Assembly (NCBI GenBank): GCA_002729495.1
Contig: PBYE01000033.1
Location: forward strand, 17,465 to 81,464
Length of the DNA stretch: 64,000 nucleotides
Reading direction: 5' to 3'
DNA from: Chromatiales bacterium
GTDB lineage: Bacteria > Pseudomonadota > Gammaproteobacteria > Steroidobacterales > GCA-2729495
Part shown: positions 52,095 through 63,710 of the stretch, piece by piece
Layout of the letters: each line of letters opens with the position of its first letter
Numbering within the stretch: position 1 is the stretch's first letter
The notes under the pieces: generated by a model
Told to the model about the DNA's origin: nothing
Databases searched by the model: none
The model's input: the letters and a program-made list of their open reading frames with translations, nothing else
Translations under genes and position numbers: made by a program

Positions 52095-52928
52095 TCAGAA
52101 CAAAAAGTCCAGGCTCAGACGAGGCCCGCGGTAATCCAGATCGATCATTGCGACGATGTCGTCATCTTCGTAGTCGCCTTCCAGGTCGAAAACTGAGTAA
52201 TGAAGCCCGATACTGGCATGGTCGAACGCTTTCCACCTCAGGCCAACATCGCCCGTGAATATCCTGGCATCGAACTCATCTCCGTCGCTGTCGAAATCAA
52301 TATCGAGATACCCGGTGTGAATCCCCAGTAACCACTTATCAGTAATCGCGTAATCAAAGCCCAGTTTGAAGGTGGGCAACGGCGCGGTAAAATCTTCCTC
52401 TTCACTAAGCAGCACCGGGGAAGCCACGCTCGCAATACCAAGATCGAAGTCATGTACCGCCAGCCCGAGGCCAATGGACAGGTTCTTCTTTTCATCGAAA
52501 AGTATTGAATAGGCGTACGACAACTCGTAGACGTCAACATCAAAGAAGGTGTCAACTTCGTCACCCGGCAAAATCTCAAGATCGTCAAACACCAGTCCGT
52601 CGTCAGCAACAGCCCTGGCGTCACGCTCGAGTGAATAGTAATTAAAGTTCAGCACGTGCCGCTTAAACACCCGCCAGGTCAGCGCAGTGAATGATGCAGA
52701 CTCCGAATCATCAAGGCCCAGATCGTCTTCAAAATCGATCGCGGTGCCTTCCTGCAAACCGCCAACTTCGGTTACCGCCATTTCGGTATTGAGATCGGCT
52801 TCGTAGACGCCTCCCGATATCTTCAGGCGCTCACCCATCGGCCAGGTCCGCCAGTCGCCATTATCAGCCTGCACGGCCAGTGGCGACAGCAGCATGGCAG
52901 CTGCAATAAATAGACCAGGAAATTTCAC
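52095..52928 (-). CDS. Putative outer-membrane beta-barrel protein
   Basis: The 277-residue protein has a signal peptide (about 1-22, ending VQAD) and then alternating hydrophobic/hydrophilic strands typical of barrels, rich in acidic residues, ending LSLDFLF with a C-terminal phenylalanine as outer-membrane proteins prefer. Strand-like blocks such as FTALTWRVFKRHVLNFNYYS recur. I do not recognise a named family. Transport or structural roles are both possible. Confidence 0.7.
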   Translation of the reverse strand: MKFPGLFIAAAMLLSPLAVQADNGDWRTWPMGERLKISGGVYEADLNTEMAVTEVGGLQEGTAIDFEDDLGLDDSESASFTALTWRVFKRHVLNFNYYSLERDARAVADDGLVFDDLEILPGDEVDTFFDVDVYELSYAYSILFDEKKNLSIGLGLAVHDFDLGIASVASPVLLSEEEDFTAPLPTFKLGFDYAITDKWLLGIHTGYLDIDFDSDGDEFDARIFTGDVGLRWKAFDHASIGLHYSVFDLEGDYEDDDIVAMIDLDYRGPRLSLDFLF

Positions 52929-53106
52929 GAATCACCTCCTTGCGACTCGTGTCCGCACCCAGCGGACACCAACAACCCAATACGGTTCTTAATGTAAAAG
53001 ACTGCCGAAACCGGTCAAGGAAGCAGGTATCAATCAGCGCAAATAGCCCGCGAATACTTGGGTTTCGCGCTTTTGAAGGCAGGATTATGTAATACAAGGG
53101 AAACGT

Positions 53107-53268
53107 CTAACTGAATTTACTCAATTCAGGATCGGCGGCGATTCGCCGTTTGTGGTTGGCGAAGCTCTCCCCCTCCGCCCGCTTAGTGCGTATCCTGTTG
53201 GCTTTCCAGGGTTTGCACATTTTGCAGCCGGCGCGGCGGTTGGCAGGACGTTTACGTTTGTGGTGCAT
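53107..53268 (-). CDS. Small basic CxxC protein
   Basis: The 53-residue protein starts MHHKRKRPANRRAGCKMCKPWK. It has one CxxC pair and many Arg/Lys residues, with a helical C-terminus ending DPELSKFS. Small proteins with an RAGC--CKP core are conserved in proteobacteria, in my recollection, without a named function. The ribosome site is weak. An in-frame upstream start at 53337 would add an unrelated N-terminus. Confidence 0.6.
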   Translation of the reverse strand: MHHKRKRPANRRAGCKMCKPWKANRIRTKRAEGESFANHKRRIAADPELSKFS

Positions 53269-53543
53269 AACTTGCTCGCTTTGCGGTGAGAAGATTGACT
53301 CGCGCAGGGCAGGAAGCCCGAGTGCCGCGGAGGCCAAGGATGGCCGAGAGCGGCCTTCGCGGTCCTAAATCGCTCCAGGCGATTTGGTCAAACCTTGATT
53401 CGGTTCCAATTCCCTCCCGAATTTTCAGCAAAGAAATTCGCCTCCACCCTCACGGGCAAAGGAGCCGACTAAAAGCATTTACAGTTCAATCTTCCGCCTA
53501 TCAGCGGTTGGTTTGCGGCTCAGTGAGCCTCCAACCAAAATGA
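53269..53543 (-). other. Non-coding stretch with short inverted repeats
   Basis: The 275 bases upstream of the small CxxC protein show no supported gene. AAATCGC-TCCAG-GCGATTT at 53367-53385 is a perfect hairpin. The mix of several GC hairpins next to a tRNA gene resembles dispersed repeats seen beside tRNAs, but a genome-wide search would be needed. Confidence 0.4.
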
Positions 53544-53560
53544 GTTTCACTTCGTGAAAC
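53544..53560. repeat. Short perfect hairpin
   Basis: GTTTCAC-TTC-GTGAAAC forms a 7-bp stem with a three-base loop, directly downstream (minus strand) of the tRNA-Pro terminator. Confidence 0.6.
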
Positions 53561-53564
53561 AATT

Positions 53565-53670
<106 letters not shown>

Positions 53671-53791
53671 ACGTTGCGAGTCGTCGAACTCGCGATTCCT
53701 ATTATCCGCGTTAGCGGTTTCCTTGTTGCCAATGCAAACAGCCCCGAAAAAGGGGCCGTTATGATACTCGATGGCTGAACGGTAAGGGAGA

Positions 53792-54148
53792 TCAGCGCCG
53801 TAGAATCTTCAGAACTTCTTCGAGTTCGTTGCGAACCTGCTTGATAATCTGCTGACTCTGGGACACATCCGATTTCGCTTCGGGGCCCGTAAGCCGCTGG
53901 CGGGCACCGCCAATGGTGAACCCTTCTTCATACAGCAGGCTGCGTATCTGCCGGATAATCAGCACGTCCTGGCGCTGATAGTAACGCCGGTTGCCGCGGC
54001 GTTTCACCGGCTTCAGTTGCGGAAATTCCTGTTCCCAGTACCTGAGTACGTGAGGCTTTACCGCACACAGGTCGCTGACTTCACCAATCGTGAAGTAACG
54101 TTTCCCCGGAATAGGTGGTAATTGGTCGTTATTCCCCGGTTCCAGCAT
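53792..54148 (-). CDS. MerR-family regulator
   Basis: The 118-residue protein has the MerR winged helix ([26 protein letters not shown]) and a short dimerisation helix at the C-terminus. It has no effector domain. It overlaps ihfA by 20 bases, and this merR-ihfA pair is conserved downstream of pheT in many gammaproteobacteria. Its regulon is not known. Confidence 0.9.
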   Translation of the reverse strand: MLEPGNNDQLPPIPGKRYFTIGEVSDLCAVKPHVLRYWEQEFPQLKPVKRRGNRRYYQRQDVLIIRQIRSLLYEEGFTIGGARQRLTGPEAKSDVSQSQQIIKQVRNELEEVLKILRR

Positions 54149-54428
54149 AGGCTTCTACTCGGGCTTTTAGTTTTTGTCCCGGTCTGAACGTGACTACACG
54201 TCGCGCCGTGATCGGTATTTCTTCGCCCGTTTTGGGATTGCGTCCCGGTCTTTCATTTTTGTCACGCAGGTCGAAATTCCCGAATCCGGATAATTTTACC
54301 TGCTCTCCGCTCCCCAGAGCGCTGCGCAAATCTTCAAAAAAAAGATCAACAAGTTCACGCGCTTCGCGTTTATTGAGTCCCAGTTCGTCGAACAAGGATT
54401 CGGCCATGTCTGCCTTGGTGAGTGCCAT
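54129..54428 (-). CDS. ihfA: Integration host factor subunit alpha
   Basis: The 99-residue protein is a DNABII protein with the beta-arm ([23 protein letters not shown]) and the usual start [13 protein letters not shown] alpha bends DNA with IHF beta. It follows pheT by 4 bases, so both are co-expressed. Confidence 0.95.
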   Translation of the reverse strand: MALTKADMAESLFDELGLNKREARELVDLFFEDLRSALGSGEQVKLSGFGNFDLRDKNERPGRNPKTGEEIPITARRVVTFRPGQKLKARVEAYAGTGE

Positions 54429-54432
54429 GGAA

Positions 54433-56820
54433 TTATTCTCTTATACTGGCGTTAAACTTACCGGAGATTCGCTCTATGACGGCGTTTACGGCCCCCTCAA
54501 TCTCCAATTCGGTAAGGGTGCGGGAAGTTTCCTGCAAAATCAAGCCTAAAGCGACACTCTTTAGACCTCTTTCAATATTGTCCCCTGTGTAAACATCAAA
54601 GACCCAAACGTCCTGTAACAGCGCGCCGGCGGCATCCCGGGCGGCCTCCAACAGTTCTGCAGCCGTTATTGTCTCATCCACCAGTATCGCCAGGTCCCTG
54701 CGCACCGACGGAAAGCGGGATACCGGCCTGAATGCCGGAAGCCGCGCGACCAATCCCGCTTCGGGCAATAACTCGAACAGAACGGGCGCAGGACTTATGT
54801 CCCATTGCTGCACCAGCCTGGGGTGTAACTCACCGAGCCAGCCGATGGTCTGGCCCGCGCGTTCGATGCGCGCCGTCATCCCGGGCCTCAACGCTGCATG
54901 CTCGGCCGCATTAAATGTGACCGATTCGGCGTCACCCGTCAGGCTTATCAGTGCCTCGATATCTGACTTTATGTCAAACAAACCGCCTGCTTTTGCGCCC
55001 CGATTGTCCGCCCCCCACTGCTCGGGTAAAAGGTGCCCCCAGGCAATGCCGGCGATAACTTCTTCCTCAATAATTTCATTGGCTTGTGAGTTAAATATCA
55101 CACCAACCTCAAATAGGCGTACCCGCCCCTGCTGGCGACTGCAATTGACCGTAACGGCCTGCAGTAATCCGGGCCAGAGAGACCGCCGCATGACCGACTG
55201 TTCGGCGGATATCGGGTTCACTAATTCCACGTCGGCGGCTTCACCCAGCAAAGCCTGTTGTCGCCCCGGATCGACAAAACTATAGGTGATTGCTTCCTGG
55301 TAACCGCGGTCTGCGAGCAGCATCCTGGCCCTGCCCATACTTACCCGTGCTTCGCTGGCACTGGCCAGTGTTGCCGAGACCTGTTGTGGTTCTTCCGGCA
55401 CCTGGTCGTAACCATAGAGCCGCACGACCTCTTCGACAAGATCTTCTTCAATTGCGATGTCAAAGCGTGCACTCGTCGGTATTACCGACCAGCCGGAATC
55501 ACTTTTAGCAACCTGGAAACCAAGTCGCTCCAGCATCGACTCAACATCGTCGTCCGGAATGCTGACGCCAAGAATTTTTTCCAGGCGCTCACGCCGCAGC
55601 TCAACCGCTGCCCGGGACGGCATATGCTTGTCGTTGCGAACCTCGGTAACGGGTCCGGCCTTACCGCCGGCTATCTGGACCAACAGTTCCGTGGCCCGCT
55701 CGATCGCCCTTAGCTGCCCGTTGAAATCTACGCCGCGTTCAAAGCGCAACGATGCATCCGTGTGCAGGCCATAGCGGCGGGCGCGACCGGCAATTGCAGC
55801 AGGGCTGAAATACGCGCTCTCGAGAAAAACATCGGTTGTTGTACTGCCGACGGCTGTTTTGTTGCCGCCCATGATACCGGCCATGCCGATGGCAGCCTTG
55901 TCGTCCGCGATTACCAGCACATCTTTGCTCAGCTCAACCTCCTGCCCGTCCAGCAAGCTGAGCTTTTCACCTTTCTTTGCCATGCGTGCCGTAACTGTTC
56001 CGTTCAGCAGTGCCAGGTCGTAACCGTGCATAGGCTGACCGAGCTCAAGCATCACGTAGTTGGTGATGTCGACTACGGGGTGCAGAGCTCGTAAACCGCT
56101 GCGTCGCAGACGTTCGCGAAGCCACAACGGTGTTACCGCATCCGGAGCTATGCCCTTAACGACCCGGCCCGCAAACACCGGGCACGCGTCACCGGCTTTA
56201 AGCGAAATTGAAACGATATCGTCCAGTTCGGCACCGATGCCGTTAACAGCAGGTTCGGAGAACTCCAGCAGGTTAACTGCGGCGACATCGCGTGCTACGC
56301 CCAGAATGCTGAAACAGTCTGCCCGGTTCGGCGTCAGGTCCAAGTCGATGATGTGATCGTCAAGGCCCAGGAGATCGGCGATACCCGCACCCGGCTCCTC
56401 GCCCTCGCCGAGTTCCAGCAGGCCTCCGGCGCTTTCGCCCAGGCCAAGCTCGGCAGTTGAACAGAGCATCCCGAATGATTCCTGGCCACGAATCGTACTT
56501 TGCTCAATTTTAAGGCCGCCCGGGAGCTCCGCGCCGATGGTCGCCAGTGGATAAAAACCGCCCGCCCTGACATTTGAGGCGCCACAGACTACCTGCAGCG
56601 GCTTTTTTTGCCCGGCATCGACGCTGCAAAGAGAAAGCCGGTCCGCATCCGGATGCGGGTTCCGTTCCAGCACCTTGGCAACCACAACGCCGTCCAGCGC
56701 GACACCACAGGGTTCAACCGAGTCGACCTCCAGGCCCGCCATCGTCAGTTGTTCGGCAAGCCCGCCGGTATCGACGTTCGGATCCGCCCATTCCCGCAAC
56801 CATTGTTCAGAGATTTTCAT
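54433..56820 (-). CDS. pheT: Phenylalanine-tRNA ligase beta subunit
   Basis: The 795-residue protein begins [11 protein letters not shown] and has the tRNA-binding, B3/B4 editing, B5 and C-terminal FDX-ACB domains in order. It forms the alpha2-beta2 synthetase with PheS and is the usual length. The ATG at 56820 is preferred over an upstream TTG. It is 12 bases downstream of pheS. Confidence 0.95.
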   Translation of the reverse strand: MKISEQWLREWADPNVDTGGLAEQLTMAGLEVDSVEPCGVALDGVVVAKVLERNPHPDADRLSLCSVDAGQKKPLQVVCGASNVRAGGFYPLATIGAELPGGLKIEQSTIRGQESFGMLCSTAELGLGESAGGLLELGEGEEPGAGIADLLGLDDHIIDLDLTPNRADCFSILGVARDVAAVNLLEFSEPAVNGIGAELDDIVSISLKAGDACPVFAGRVVKGIAPDAVTPLWLRERLRRSGLRALHPVVDITNYVMLELGQPMHGYDLALLNGTVTARMAKKGEKLSLLDGQEVELSKDVLVIADDKAAIGMAGIMGGNKTAVGSTTTDVFLESAYFSPAAIAGRARRYGLHTDASLRFERGVDFNGQLRAIERATELLVQIAGGKAGPVTEVRNDKHMPSRAAVELRRERLEKILGVSIPDDDVESMLERLGFQVAKSDSGWSVIPTSARFDIAIEEDLVEEVVRLYGYDQVPEEPQQVSATLASASEARVSMGRARMLLADRGYQEAITYSFVDPGRQQALLGEAADVELVNPISAEQSVMRRSLWPGLLQAVTVNCSRQQGRVRLFEVGVIFNSQANEIIEEEVIAGIAWGHLLPEQWGADNRGAKAGGLFDIKSDIEALISLTGDAESVTFNAAEHAALRPGMTARIERAGQTIGWLGELHPRLVQQWDISPAPVLFELLPEAGLVARLPAFRPVSRFPSVRRDLAILVDETITAAELLEAARDAAGALLQDVWVFDVYTGDNIERGLKSVALGLILQETSRTLTELEIEGAVNAVIERISGKFNASIRE

Positions 56821-56832
56821 GGCACCCAAAGC

Positions 56833-57894
<1,062 letters not shown>

Positions 57895-57952
57895 TCAGCG
57901 CCAGGGATCACTTTATCAGACAGCCGCCCGCCCCCTGCAAGCGACCACAGCT

Positions 57953-58318
57953 TCAGGCCGATGTACCCAGGCTGGCTTTCGCCTGCTCTGCGAGCACACC
58001 AAACGCATCCGGATCATGAATGGCGATATCGGCAAGAATCTTGCGATCTATGTCGATTTCTGCCTGCTTCAACCCGTTAATAAAGCGACTATAGGACAGG
58101 TCATGCAGCCGCGCAGCCGCATTGATACGGGCAATCCACAAAGCCCGGAACTGCCGCTTGCGCTGCCGCCGGTCGCGGTACGCGTACTGACCTGACTTGG
58201 TGACTGCCTGCTTGGCTGTCTTGAACAGCTTGCTGCGGGCACCGTAATAACCCTTCGCCTTGCGAAGTACTCTTTTGTGGCGCGCCTTTGCGACGACGCC
58301 TCGTCTAACTCTTGGCAT
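57953..58318 (-). CDS. rplT: Large ribosomal subunit protein bL20
   Basis: The 121-residue basic protein starts [18 protein letters not shown] and matches bL20 over its whole length. It binds 23S rRNA early in assembly and represses its own operon in E. coli. It follows rpmI by 14 bases. Confidence 0.97.
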   Translation of the reverse strand: MPRVRRGVVAKARHKRVLRKAKGYYGARSKLFKTAKQAVTKSGQYAYRDRRQRKRQFRALWIARINAAARLHDLSYSRFINGLKQAEIDIDRKILADIAIHDPDAFGVLAEQAKASLGTSA

Positions 58319-58332
58319 TTTCCCTGACCCCT

Positions 58333-58530
58333 TTAACTGTAAGGAAGCATTTTCTTGACGGCGGCAAGATCACTCTCTGCCACGTGCCCGGTCAAACCGA
58401 GCTGACGTTTCCGCTTCGAACGCTTCTTGGTGAGTATGTGGTTCAGGTGGGACTGGGCACGCTTGAAACGGCCCTTGCCGGTGCGGCGAAATCGCTTCGC
58501 TGCCCCGCGATTGGTTTTCATCTTGGGCAT
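58333..58530 (-). CDS. rpmI: Large ribosomal subunit protein bL35
   Basis: The 65-residue protein starts [16 protein letters not shown] and is typical of bL35. The ribosome site is AAGGAGTTAGTA. The upstream gap contains the hairpin GGTCT-GCGA-AGACC, which may belong to the bL20 control region, though no pseudoknot was checked. Confidence 0.97.
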   Translation of the reverse strand: MPKMKTNRGAAKRFRRTGKGRFKRAQSHLNHILTKKRSKRKRQLGLTGHVAESDLAAVKKMLPYS

Positions 58531-58645
58531 TACTAACTCCTTGAACCTGATCCGTACCCCTTATTTTCGGGCCGCAGCAGGCGGGCTTGGGTCTTCGCAG
58601 ACCTTCACACACTTTTATAAATAGTTACTATTTTTTAATCAGTAA

Positions 58646-59161
58646 CTAATGCTTTTTCGGCGTCATGACCATGACCAGTTGTCGCCCTTCCATTTTCGGA
58701 AACTGCTCGACAATGCCGTAGTCTTCCAGGTCTTTCTCGACTCGCTTCAGGAGCTTGACGCCAAGTTCCTGGTGAGCCATTTCCCGACCGCGATAACGCA
58801 GAGTTATCTTGGTCCTGTCACCGTTAGACAGGAAATCGACGAGTTTGCGCAACTTGATCTGGTAGTCGCCATCTTCGGTTCCCGGTCGAAATTTAATTTC
58901 CTTGACGTGTACCTGCTTCTGCTTACCTTTAGACTGCTGAGCTTTCTTTTTCAGCTCAAAAAGATATTTACCGAAATCCATAACCCGGCAAACCGGCGGT
59001 TCGGCGTTCGGTGAGACTTCCACCAGATCCAGCCCTGCTTCCTCGGCTTTCTCGATAGCATCATCAAGACTCAGTATTCCGGCTTGTTCACCCTCAGCAT
59101 CAATTACCCTCACATCCGTGGCGGTAATTTCGCGGTTGCGTCGGACACGTTTGGTAGCTAT
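58646..59161 (-). CDS. infC: Translation initiation factor IF-3, ATA start
   Basis: The 171-residue frame read from ATA at 59161 gives (M)[20 protein letters not shown], the conserved IF-3 N-terminus. GGAGG lies 8 bases upstream, inside the last codons of thrS. A later GTG at 59113 would lose this conserved part. IF-3 rejects non-AUG/GUG/UUG starts, so an unusual start lets IF-3 repress its own synthesis, as for the AUU start in E. coli. ATA is rarer than ATT or ATC. infC begins three bases after thrS ends. Confidence 0.93.
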   Translation of the reverse strand: MATKRVRRNREITATDVRVIDAEGEQAGILSLDDAIEKAEEAGLDLVEVSPNAEPPVCRVMDFGKYLFELKKKAQQSKGKQKQVHVKEIKFRPGTEDGDYQIKLRKLVDFLSNGDRTKITLRYRGREMAHQELGVKLLKRVEKDLEDYGIVEQFPKMEGRQLVMVMTPKKH

Positions 59162-59164
59162 ACG

Positions 59165-61093
59165 TCAATCCTCCATAACAGAACGGCCGCGGCTCGCGAC
59201 TTCGGCATCAAGACGCTCAACAAATTCTGCCAGTGGCAAACTACCGAGGTCCTTACCGTCTCGCGTGCGCACGGCCACGCAATTCGACCCAGCTTCCCGA
59301 TCACCAACAACAAGTAGATACGGGATGCGCTGTATTGTGTGCTGGCGGATTTTATAGCCGATTTTTTCATTTCTCAAGTCCGCGGCGACCTTAAATCCCT
59401 GTTTTTTCAGGGACTCGCTGACGGTCCGGGCATAGTCCGCCTGTTTGTCGGTGATATTCAGAACCACGACCTGAACCGGCGCCAGCCAGGCCGGCAGATT
59501 ACCGGCGAAATGCTCCAGCAGCACGCCGATAAAGCGCTCCAGCGACCCGAGGATCGCCCTGTGCAGCATGACCGGGGTCTGCCTGCTGCCGTCTTCGGCC
59601 ACGTAGGTAGCACCCAATCTCTCCGGCATCGAGAAATCAAGCTGAATGGTGCCCAGTTGCCAGACTCGCCCGATGCTGTCGCGCAGGTTGAATTCGATCT
59701 TCGGGCCGTAAAAAGCGCCCTCACCAGGCTGCAGACCCCAGGGCAGGTCGCTTGTTTCCAGCGCACTCTGCAGGGCTGCTTCCGCCTTGTCCCATTGGGA
59801 ATCGTCACCTACCCGCTCTTCGGGCCGGGTAGACAGCATGGTGAAGATATCGGTGAAGCCAAAATCTTCGTAGACGCTGAACAGCAGTTCGATGAAGGCC
59901 GCGACTTCCGACTGGATCTGGTCCCCGGTGCAGAAAATATGGGCATCGTCCTGGACGAAACCGCGCACCCGCATCAGCCCGTGCAGGGTGCCACTCGGCT
60001 CGTTGCGGTGACACGAACCGAACTCCGCCATGCGCAGCGGCAAATCCCGGTAGCTGTGCAACGCGCGGTTGTAAATCTGGATATGGCACGGACAGTTCAT
60101 CGGCTTGACGGCGTAGAGGCGCTGATCTTCGTCACCCGTGGTAAACATGTGCTCGCGGAACTTGTCCCAGTGACCGGACTGCTCCCAAAGCGACCGGTCA
60201 ACAATCTGCGGCGTGTTGACCTCCTCGTAACCGTTATCGATCAGCCTGCCGCGTATGTAATCCTGGATCGCGCGATAAATCGCCCAGCCCTTGTCATGCC
60301 AGAACACCAACCCGGGGGCTTCCTCCTGGAAATGAAACAGGTCCATTGCCTTACCAAAACGCCGGTGATCGCGTTTCTCGGCTTCTTCGATACGGTGCAG
60401 GTATTCCTTCAGTGATTTCTTGTCCGCCCAGGCCGTGCCATAAATCCGTTGCAGCATTTCGTTGCGCGAATCGCCACGCCAGTACGCACCCGCTACCTTC
60501 ATGAGCTTGAAAGCTTTCAGGTGGCCGGTGCTCGGTACGTGCGGTCCGCGACACAGATCACTCCAGTCGCCCTGCCCGTACAGGCCGATCTCATCCTCTG
60601 CCGGAATACTTGCGATGATCTCGGCTTTGTATTCCTCGCCCTGGTCGCGGAAGAATTTGACCGCAGCGTCACGATCCATCACGGAACGCTTTACCGCCAG
60701 GTTGGCTTTAACGAGTTCGCCCATCTTCTTCTCGATTTTTTCGAGGTCATCTTCGTTAAAGCCACGTTCGAACGCGAAGTCGTAATAGAAACCGTCTTCG
60801 ATCACCGGGCCGATGGTGACCTGTGCCTCGGGGTAAAGATCCTTTACAGCCTGCGCCAGCAGGTGGGCCGTCGAATGCCGGATTACTTCCAGCCCGTCGT
60901 CGTCTTTGCCGGTGATGATCGCAAGTTCGGCATCTTTTTCGATAACGAAGGATGTATCCACCATTGCGCCGTCTACCCTGGCGGCGAGTGCAGCCTTGGC
61001 AAGCCCGGAGCCAATATCAGCAGCGACTTCGGCCACGGTCACGGCCGCGTCGAAACTGCGTTGGCTGCCATCAGGGAGCGTAATTGTGGGCAT
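59165..61093 (-). CDS. thrS: Threonine-tRNA ligase
   Basis: The 642-residue enzyme has the TGS and editing domains (about residues 1-240), the class II core with zinc-binding CPCHIQIY and the conserved histidines, and the C-terminal anticodon domain (about 540-642). It is full length. It is the first gene of the translation cluster and ends MED, whose codons contain the infC ribosome site. Confidence 0.96.
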   Translation of the reverse strand: MPTITLPDGSQRSFDAAVTVAEVAADIGSGLAKAALAARVDGAMVDTSFVIEKDAELAIITGKDDDGLEVIRHSTAHLLAQAVKDLYPEAQVTIGPVIEDGFYYDFAFERGFNEDDLEKIEKKMGELVKANLAVKRSVMDRDAAVKFFRDQGEEYKAEIIASIPAEDEIGLYGQGDWSDLCRGPHVPSTGHLKAFKLMKVAGAYWRGDSRNEMLQRIYGTAWADKKSLKEYLHRIEEAEKRDHRRFGKAMDLFHFQEEAPGLVFWHDKGWAIYRAIQDYIRGRLIDNGYEEVNTPQIVDRSLWEQSGHWDKFREHMFTTGDEDQRLYAVKPMNCPCHIQIYNRALHSYRDLPLRMAEFGSCHRNEPSGTLHGLMRVRGFVQDDAHIFCTGDQIQSEVAAFIELLFSVYEDFGFTDIFTMLSTRPEERVGDDSQWDKAEAALQSALETSDLPWGLQPGEGAFYGPKIEFNLRDSIGRVWQLGTIQLDFSMPERLGATYVAEDGSRQTPVMLHRAILGSLERFIGVLLEHFAGNLPAWLAPVQVVVLNITDKQADYARTVSESLKKQGFKVAADLRNEKIGYKIRQHTIQRIPYLLVVGDREAGSNCVAVRTRDGKDLGSLPLAEFVERLDAEVASRGRSVMED

Positions 61094-61155
61094 GGTTACT
61101 CGTTACCGTCCGAAGAGCCGCGAATTGTATAGAAAACACAGGCCACCTTAAATCG

Positions 61156-63432
61156 TTATTCAGGCATCACGGAAACGACGACCGACTTGTACGCCGGCGT
61201 ATTGCTGCCGGTAGCAACGTGCTGCACGGGAATCAGCGGGTTGGTCTCGGGATAATAGGTCGCCACGCAGCCCAATGGGATTGGATACGGCACGACGCTG
61301 AACCCCTCCATTGTACGCGTAGCGCCATCGTGGTGGCTTGTCAGCGTCACCCTGTCGCCCTCGGCGAGTCCGGCCTGCCCGGCATCGTCGGGATGCATGA
61401 ACACGACCATGCGGCTGTCCGTGATACCCCGGTAGCGATCCCGGTCGGAATACACGGTGGTGTTGAACTGGTCATGACTGCGAATCGTCATCATCAGAAA
61501 GCGGCCTTCGGGCACCTCGACCGGATCGATGTCATGCACCGTGAACCGGGCCTTGCCATTCGATGTGTTGAACCGGCGCTCATCGCGAACCGCGTGCGGT
61601 AATTCCATGTTGTCCGCTTCGTACAGCCGGTCATTAAAACGCTCGAACCCCGGAATAATCGCTGCGATGCCATCGCGAACCAGGTGGTAGTCCGACGCGA
61701 GCTTGCGCCACTTCACTTCGCTGCGCCCGCCTACTACAGCTTCGGCCATTTCCGCGATGATGCTGACTTCGCTCCGCAGGAATTCGCTTGCGGGTTCCAG
61801 GTGACCACGCGACCGCGTAACTAAACCCATCGAGTTTTCGACCGTAACAAGCTGTTCCTCGTCGGCCTGCATGTCGATCTCTGTGCGGCCCAGTACCGGC
61901 AGAATTAATGCCGCTTTCCCCGTCACGACATGCGAACGATTTAGCTTGGTCGACATCTGCACGGTCAGGTCGCATTTTTTTAGAGCATTCGCCGTGTACT
62001 CCGTGTCGGGTGTCGCCGACATAAAATTGCCGCCCAGCGCGATAAATACTTTCACACGGTCATCGGCCATCGCATGGATCGTGTCCACCGTGTCTAATCC
62101 GTGCGCCGGCGGCGGTGTAAATTTGTATTTCACGCCCAGCCGATCCAGAAATTCGGCATCGGGCTTCTCGCAGACACCCATCGTGCGATCGCCCTGCACG
62201 TTGCTGTGCCCCCTGACCGGGCACGCGCCGGCGCCCTGCCGCCCCAGGTTGCCCCTGAGCATCAGGAAATTAATGATCTCCTGGATGTTGGCGACCGCGT
62301 TCTTGTGCTGCGTCAGGCCCATGGCCCAACAGCAGATCGTGTTACGCGCATTGATCGCGATATCCGCTGCCTGCCTGATCAGCGTTTCGGTCACCCCGCT
62401 CGCGGCGGCAATCTCATCCCAGCCTGTTATCACGATGTCGGCGGCAAACTCGTCAAAATCCGATGTGTACCTGGCAATAAAATCACGATCGAGAATATTA
62501 CCCGGACTTTTGGTTTCAGCCTCCAGGATCGCCTTGCAAAGACCCTTTAATAAAGCGACGTCACCGTTGATTCGCACGGGCACATGCAGGTCTGCCAGAT
62601 CGGTGCCTTTACCGACCCAGCCGTCAATGGTTTGCGGGTTTCTGAAATTCCTGAGCCCGGTCTCGTCCAGCGGGTTGATACTGACAATCGTCGCGCCATT
62701 CTTTTTCGCCCGCTCAAGGGTTGCCAGCATGCGCGGATGATTGGAACCGGGATTCTGGCCGAGCACGAAAATGGCATCGGTGTGCTCGAAGTCGCTCAGC
62801 CGCACGGTCCCCTTGCCGCTGCCGATCACCTCGTTCAGCGCGGTACCGCTCGACTCATGACACATGTTCGAGCAGTCCGGCATGTTGTTGGTACCGAAAC
62901 TGCGCACGAACAGCTGCCACATAAACGCAGCTTCATTGCTGGTCCGGCCCGACGTGTAGAACGCTGCCTGGTTCGGGTCGGAAAGACCGTTCAACTGCCT
63001 CGAGATAAGTTCGAATGCCGTGAACCAGGTGACCGGCGTGTAATGCGTGGCACCGGGCTTCCTGATCATGGGCTGCGTCAGCCGCCCCTGCTCATTCAGC
63101 CAGCGGTCCGATTGCCGGGCCAGGTCGTCGATAGAATAACGTTCAAAAAAATCTGCCTTGATGCGTTTACGGGTAGCTTCGCCGGCAAAGGCCTTGGCCC
63201 CGTTTTCGCAGAACTCGGCACGTTTACGCTTTAGGGAATCCTCGGGCCAGGCGCACCCCGGGCAATCGAAGCCCTCAACCTGGTTCATTTTCAAAAGGGA
63301 CGTCGCGCCCCGGATCAGGCCGGGTTTCGATACGATGTGGCGCAGCACTTCGACTACCGCAGGGACTCCCGCAGCGCTCTCGGCCGGGCCGCCTTCGTCG
63401 TCGTCATCCTTATCCGTGACTGTATCGGTCAT
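61156..63432 (-). CDS. FdhF/YdeP-family molybdopterin oxidoreductase
   Basis: The 758-residue protein has the YdeP-type start with DCPGCAWP, and the core MPDCSNMCHESSG motif that presumably holds the molybdenum or the cofactor. The end carries the molydopterin dinucleotide-binding C-terminal domain (LTSHHDGATRTMEGF). YdeP relatives of formate dehydrogenase act in acid stress in E. coli; the true substrate is unclear. Start alternatives are 63432 and 63450. It lies between thrS and a tRNA and has no obvious partner subunits here. Confidence 0.85.
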   Translation of the reverse strand: MTDTVTDKDDDDEGGPAESAAGVPAVVEVLRHIVSKPGLIRGATSLLKMNQVEGFDCPGCAWPEDSLKRKRAEFCENGAKAFAGEATRKRIKADFFERYSIDDLARQSDRWLNEQGRLTQPMIRKPGATHYTPVTWFTAFELISRQLNGLSDPNQAAFYTSGRTSNEAAFMWQLFVRSFGTNNMPDCSNMCHESSGTALNEVIGSGKGTVRLSDFEHTDAIFVLGQNPGSNHPRMLATLERAKKNGATIVSINPLDETGLRNFRNPQTIDGWVGKGTDLADLHVPVRINGDVALLKGLCKAILEAETKSPGNILDRDFIARYTSDFDEFAADIVITGWDEIAAASGVTETLIRQAADIAINARNTICCWAMGLTQHKNAVANIQEIINFLMLRGNLGRQGAGACPVRGHSNVQGDRTMGVCEKPDAEFLDRLGVKYKFTPPPAHGLDTVDTIHAMADDRVKVFIALGGNFMSATPDTEYTANALKKCDLTVQMSTKLNRSHVVTGKAALILPVLGRTEIDMQADEEQLVTVENSMGLVTRSRGHLEPASEFLRSEVSIIAEMAEAVVGGRSEVKWRKLASDYHLVRDGIAAIIPGFERFNDRLYEADNMELPHAVRDERRFNTSNGKARFTVHDIDPVEVPEGRFLMMTIRSHDQFNTTVYSDRDRYRGITDSRMVVFMHPDDAGQAGLAEGDRVTLTSHHDGATRTMEGFSVVPYPIPLGCVATYYPETNPLIPVQHVATGSNTPAYKSVVVSVMPE

Positions 63433-63577
63433 CCGCTGCGAACCCGTCATCGCCCACCCGACTGATGCCGTGCAGCTTAGCGTTAGTTCCGCTACGGGTA
63501 AATTGGCGCTTATTGATAATCGCAGGCTGTTTGCATACATTAGCGACCCGCCCGGAGACCCCGGGGCGGTTTGCTAA

Positions 63578-63652
63578 AGGCGCGTAGCTCAGTGGTAGAG
63601 CACTACCTTGACATGGTAGGGGTCGGCAGTTCAATCCTGCCCGCGCCTACCA
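63578..63652 (+). tRNA. tRNA-Val (anticodon GAC)
   Basis: A 75-base cloverleaf with encoded CCA: acceptor AGGCGCG/CGCGCCT, anticodon stem CTACC/GGTAG enclosing TTGACAT (anticodon GAC), and T-arm GGCAG/CTGCC with TTCAATC. It reads GUC and GUU codons. Confidence 0.95.
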
Positions 63653-63710
63653 ATTAATTTAATATCAATAACTTAAGCGTAATAGCTAAGTCTAATTCGA
63701 TATCTTAAAG

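Noticed and set aside
59339-60415. A 358-codon plus-strand open frame opposite thrS
   Set aside because: It is an antisense shadow of a conserved synthetase.
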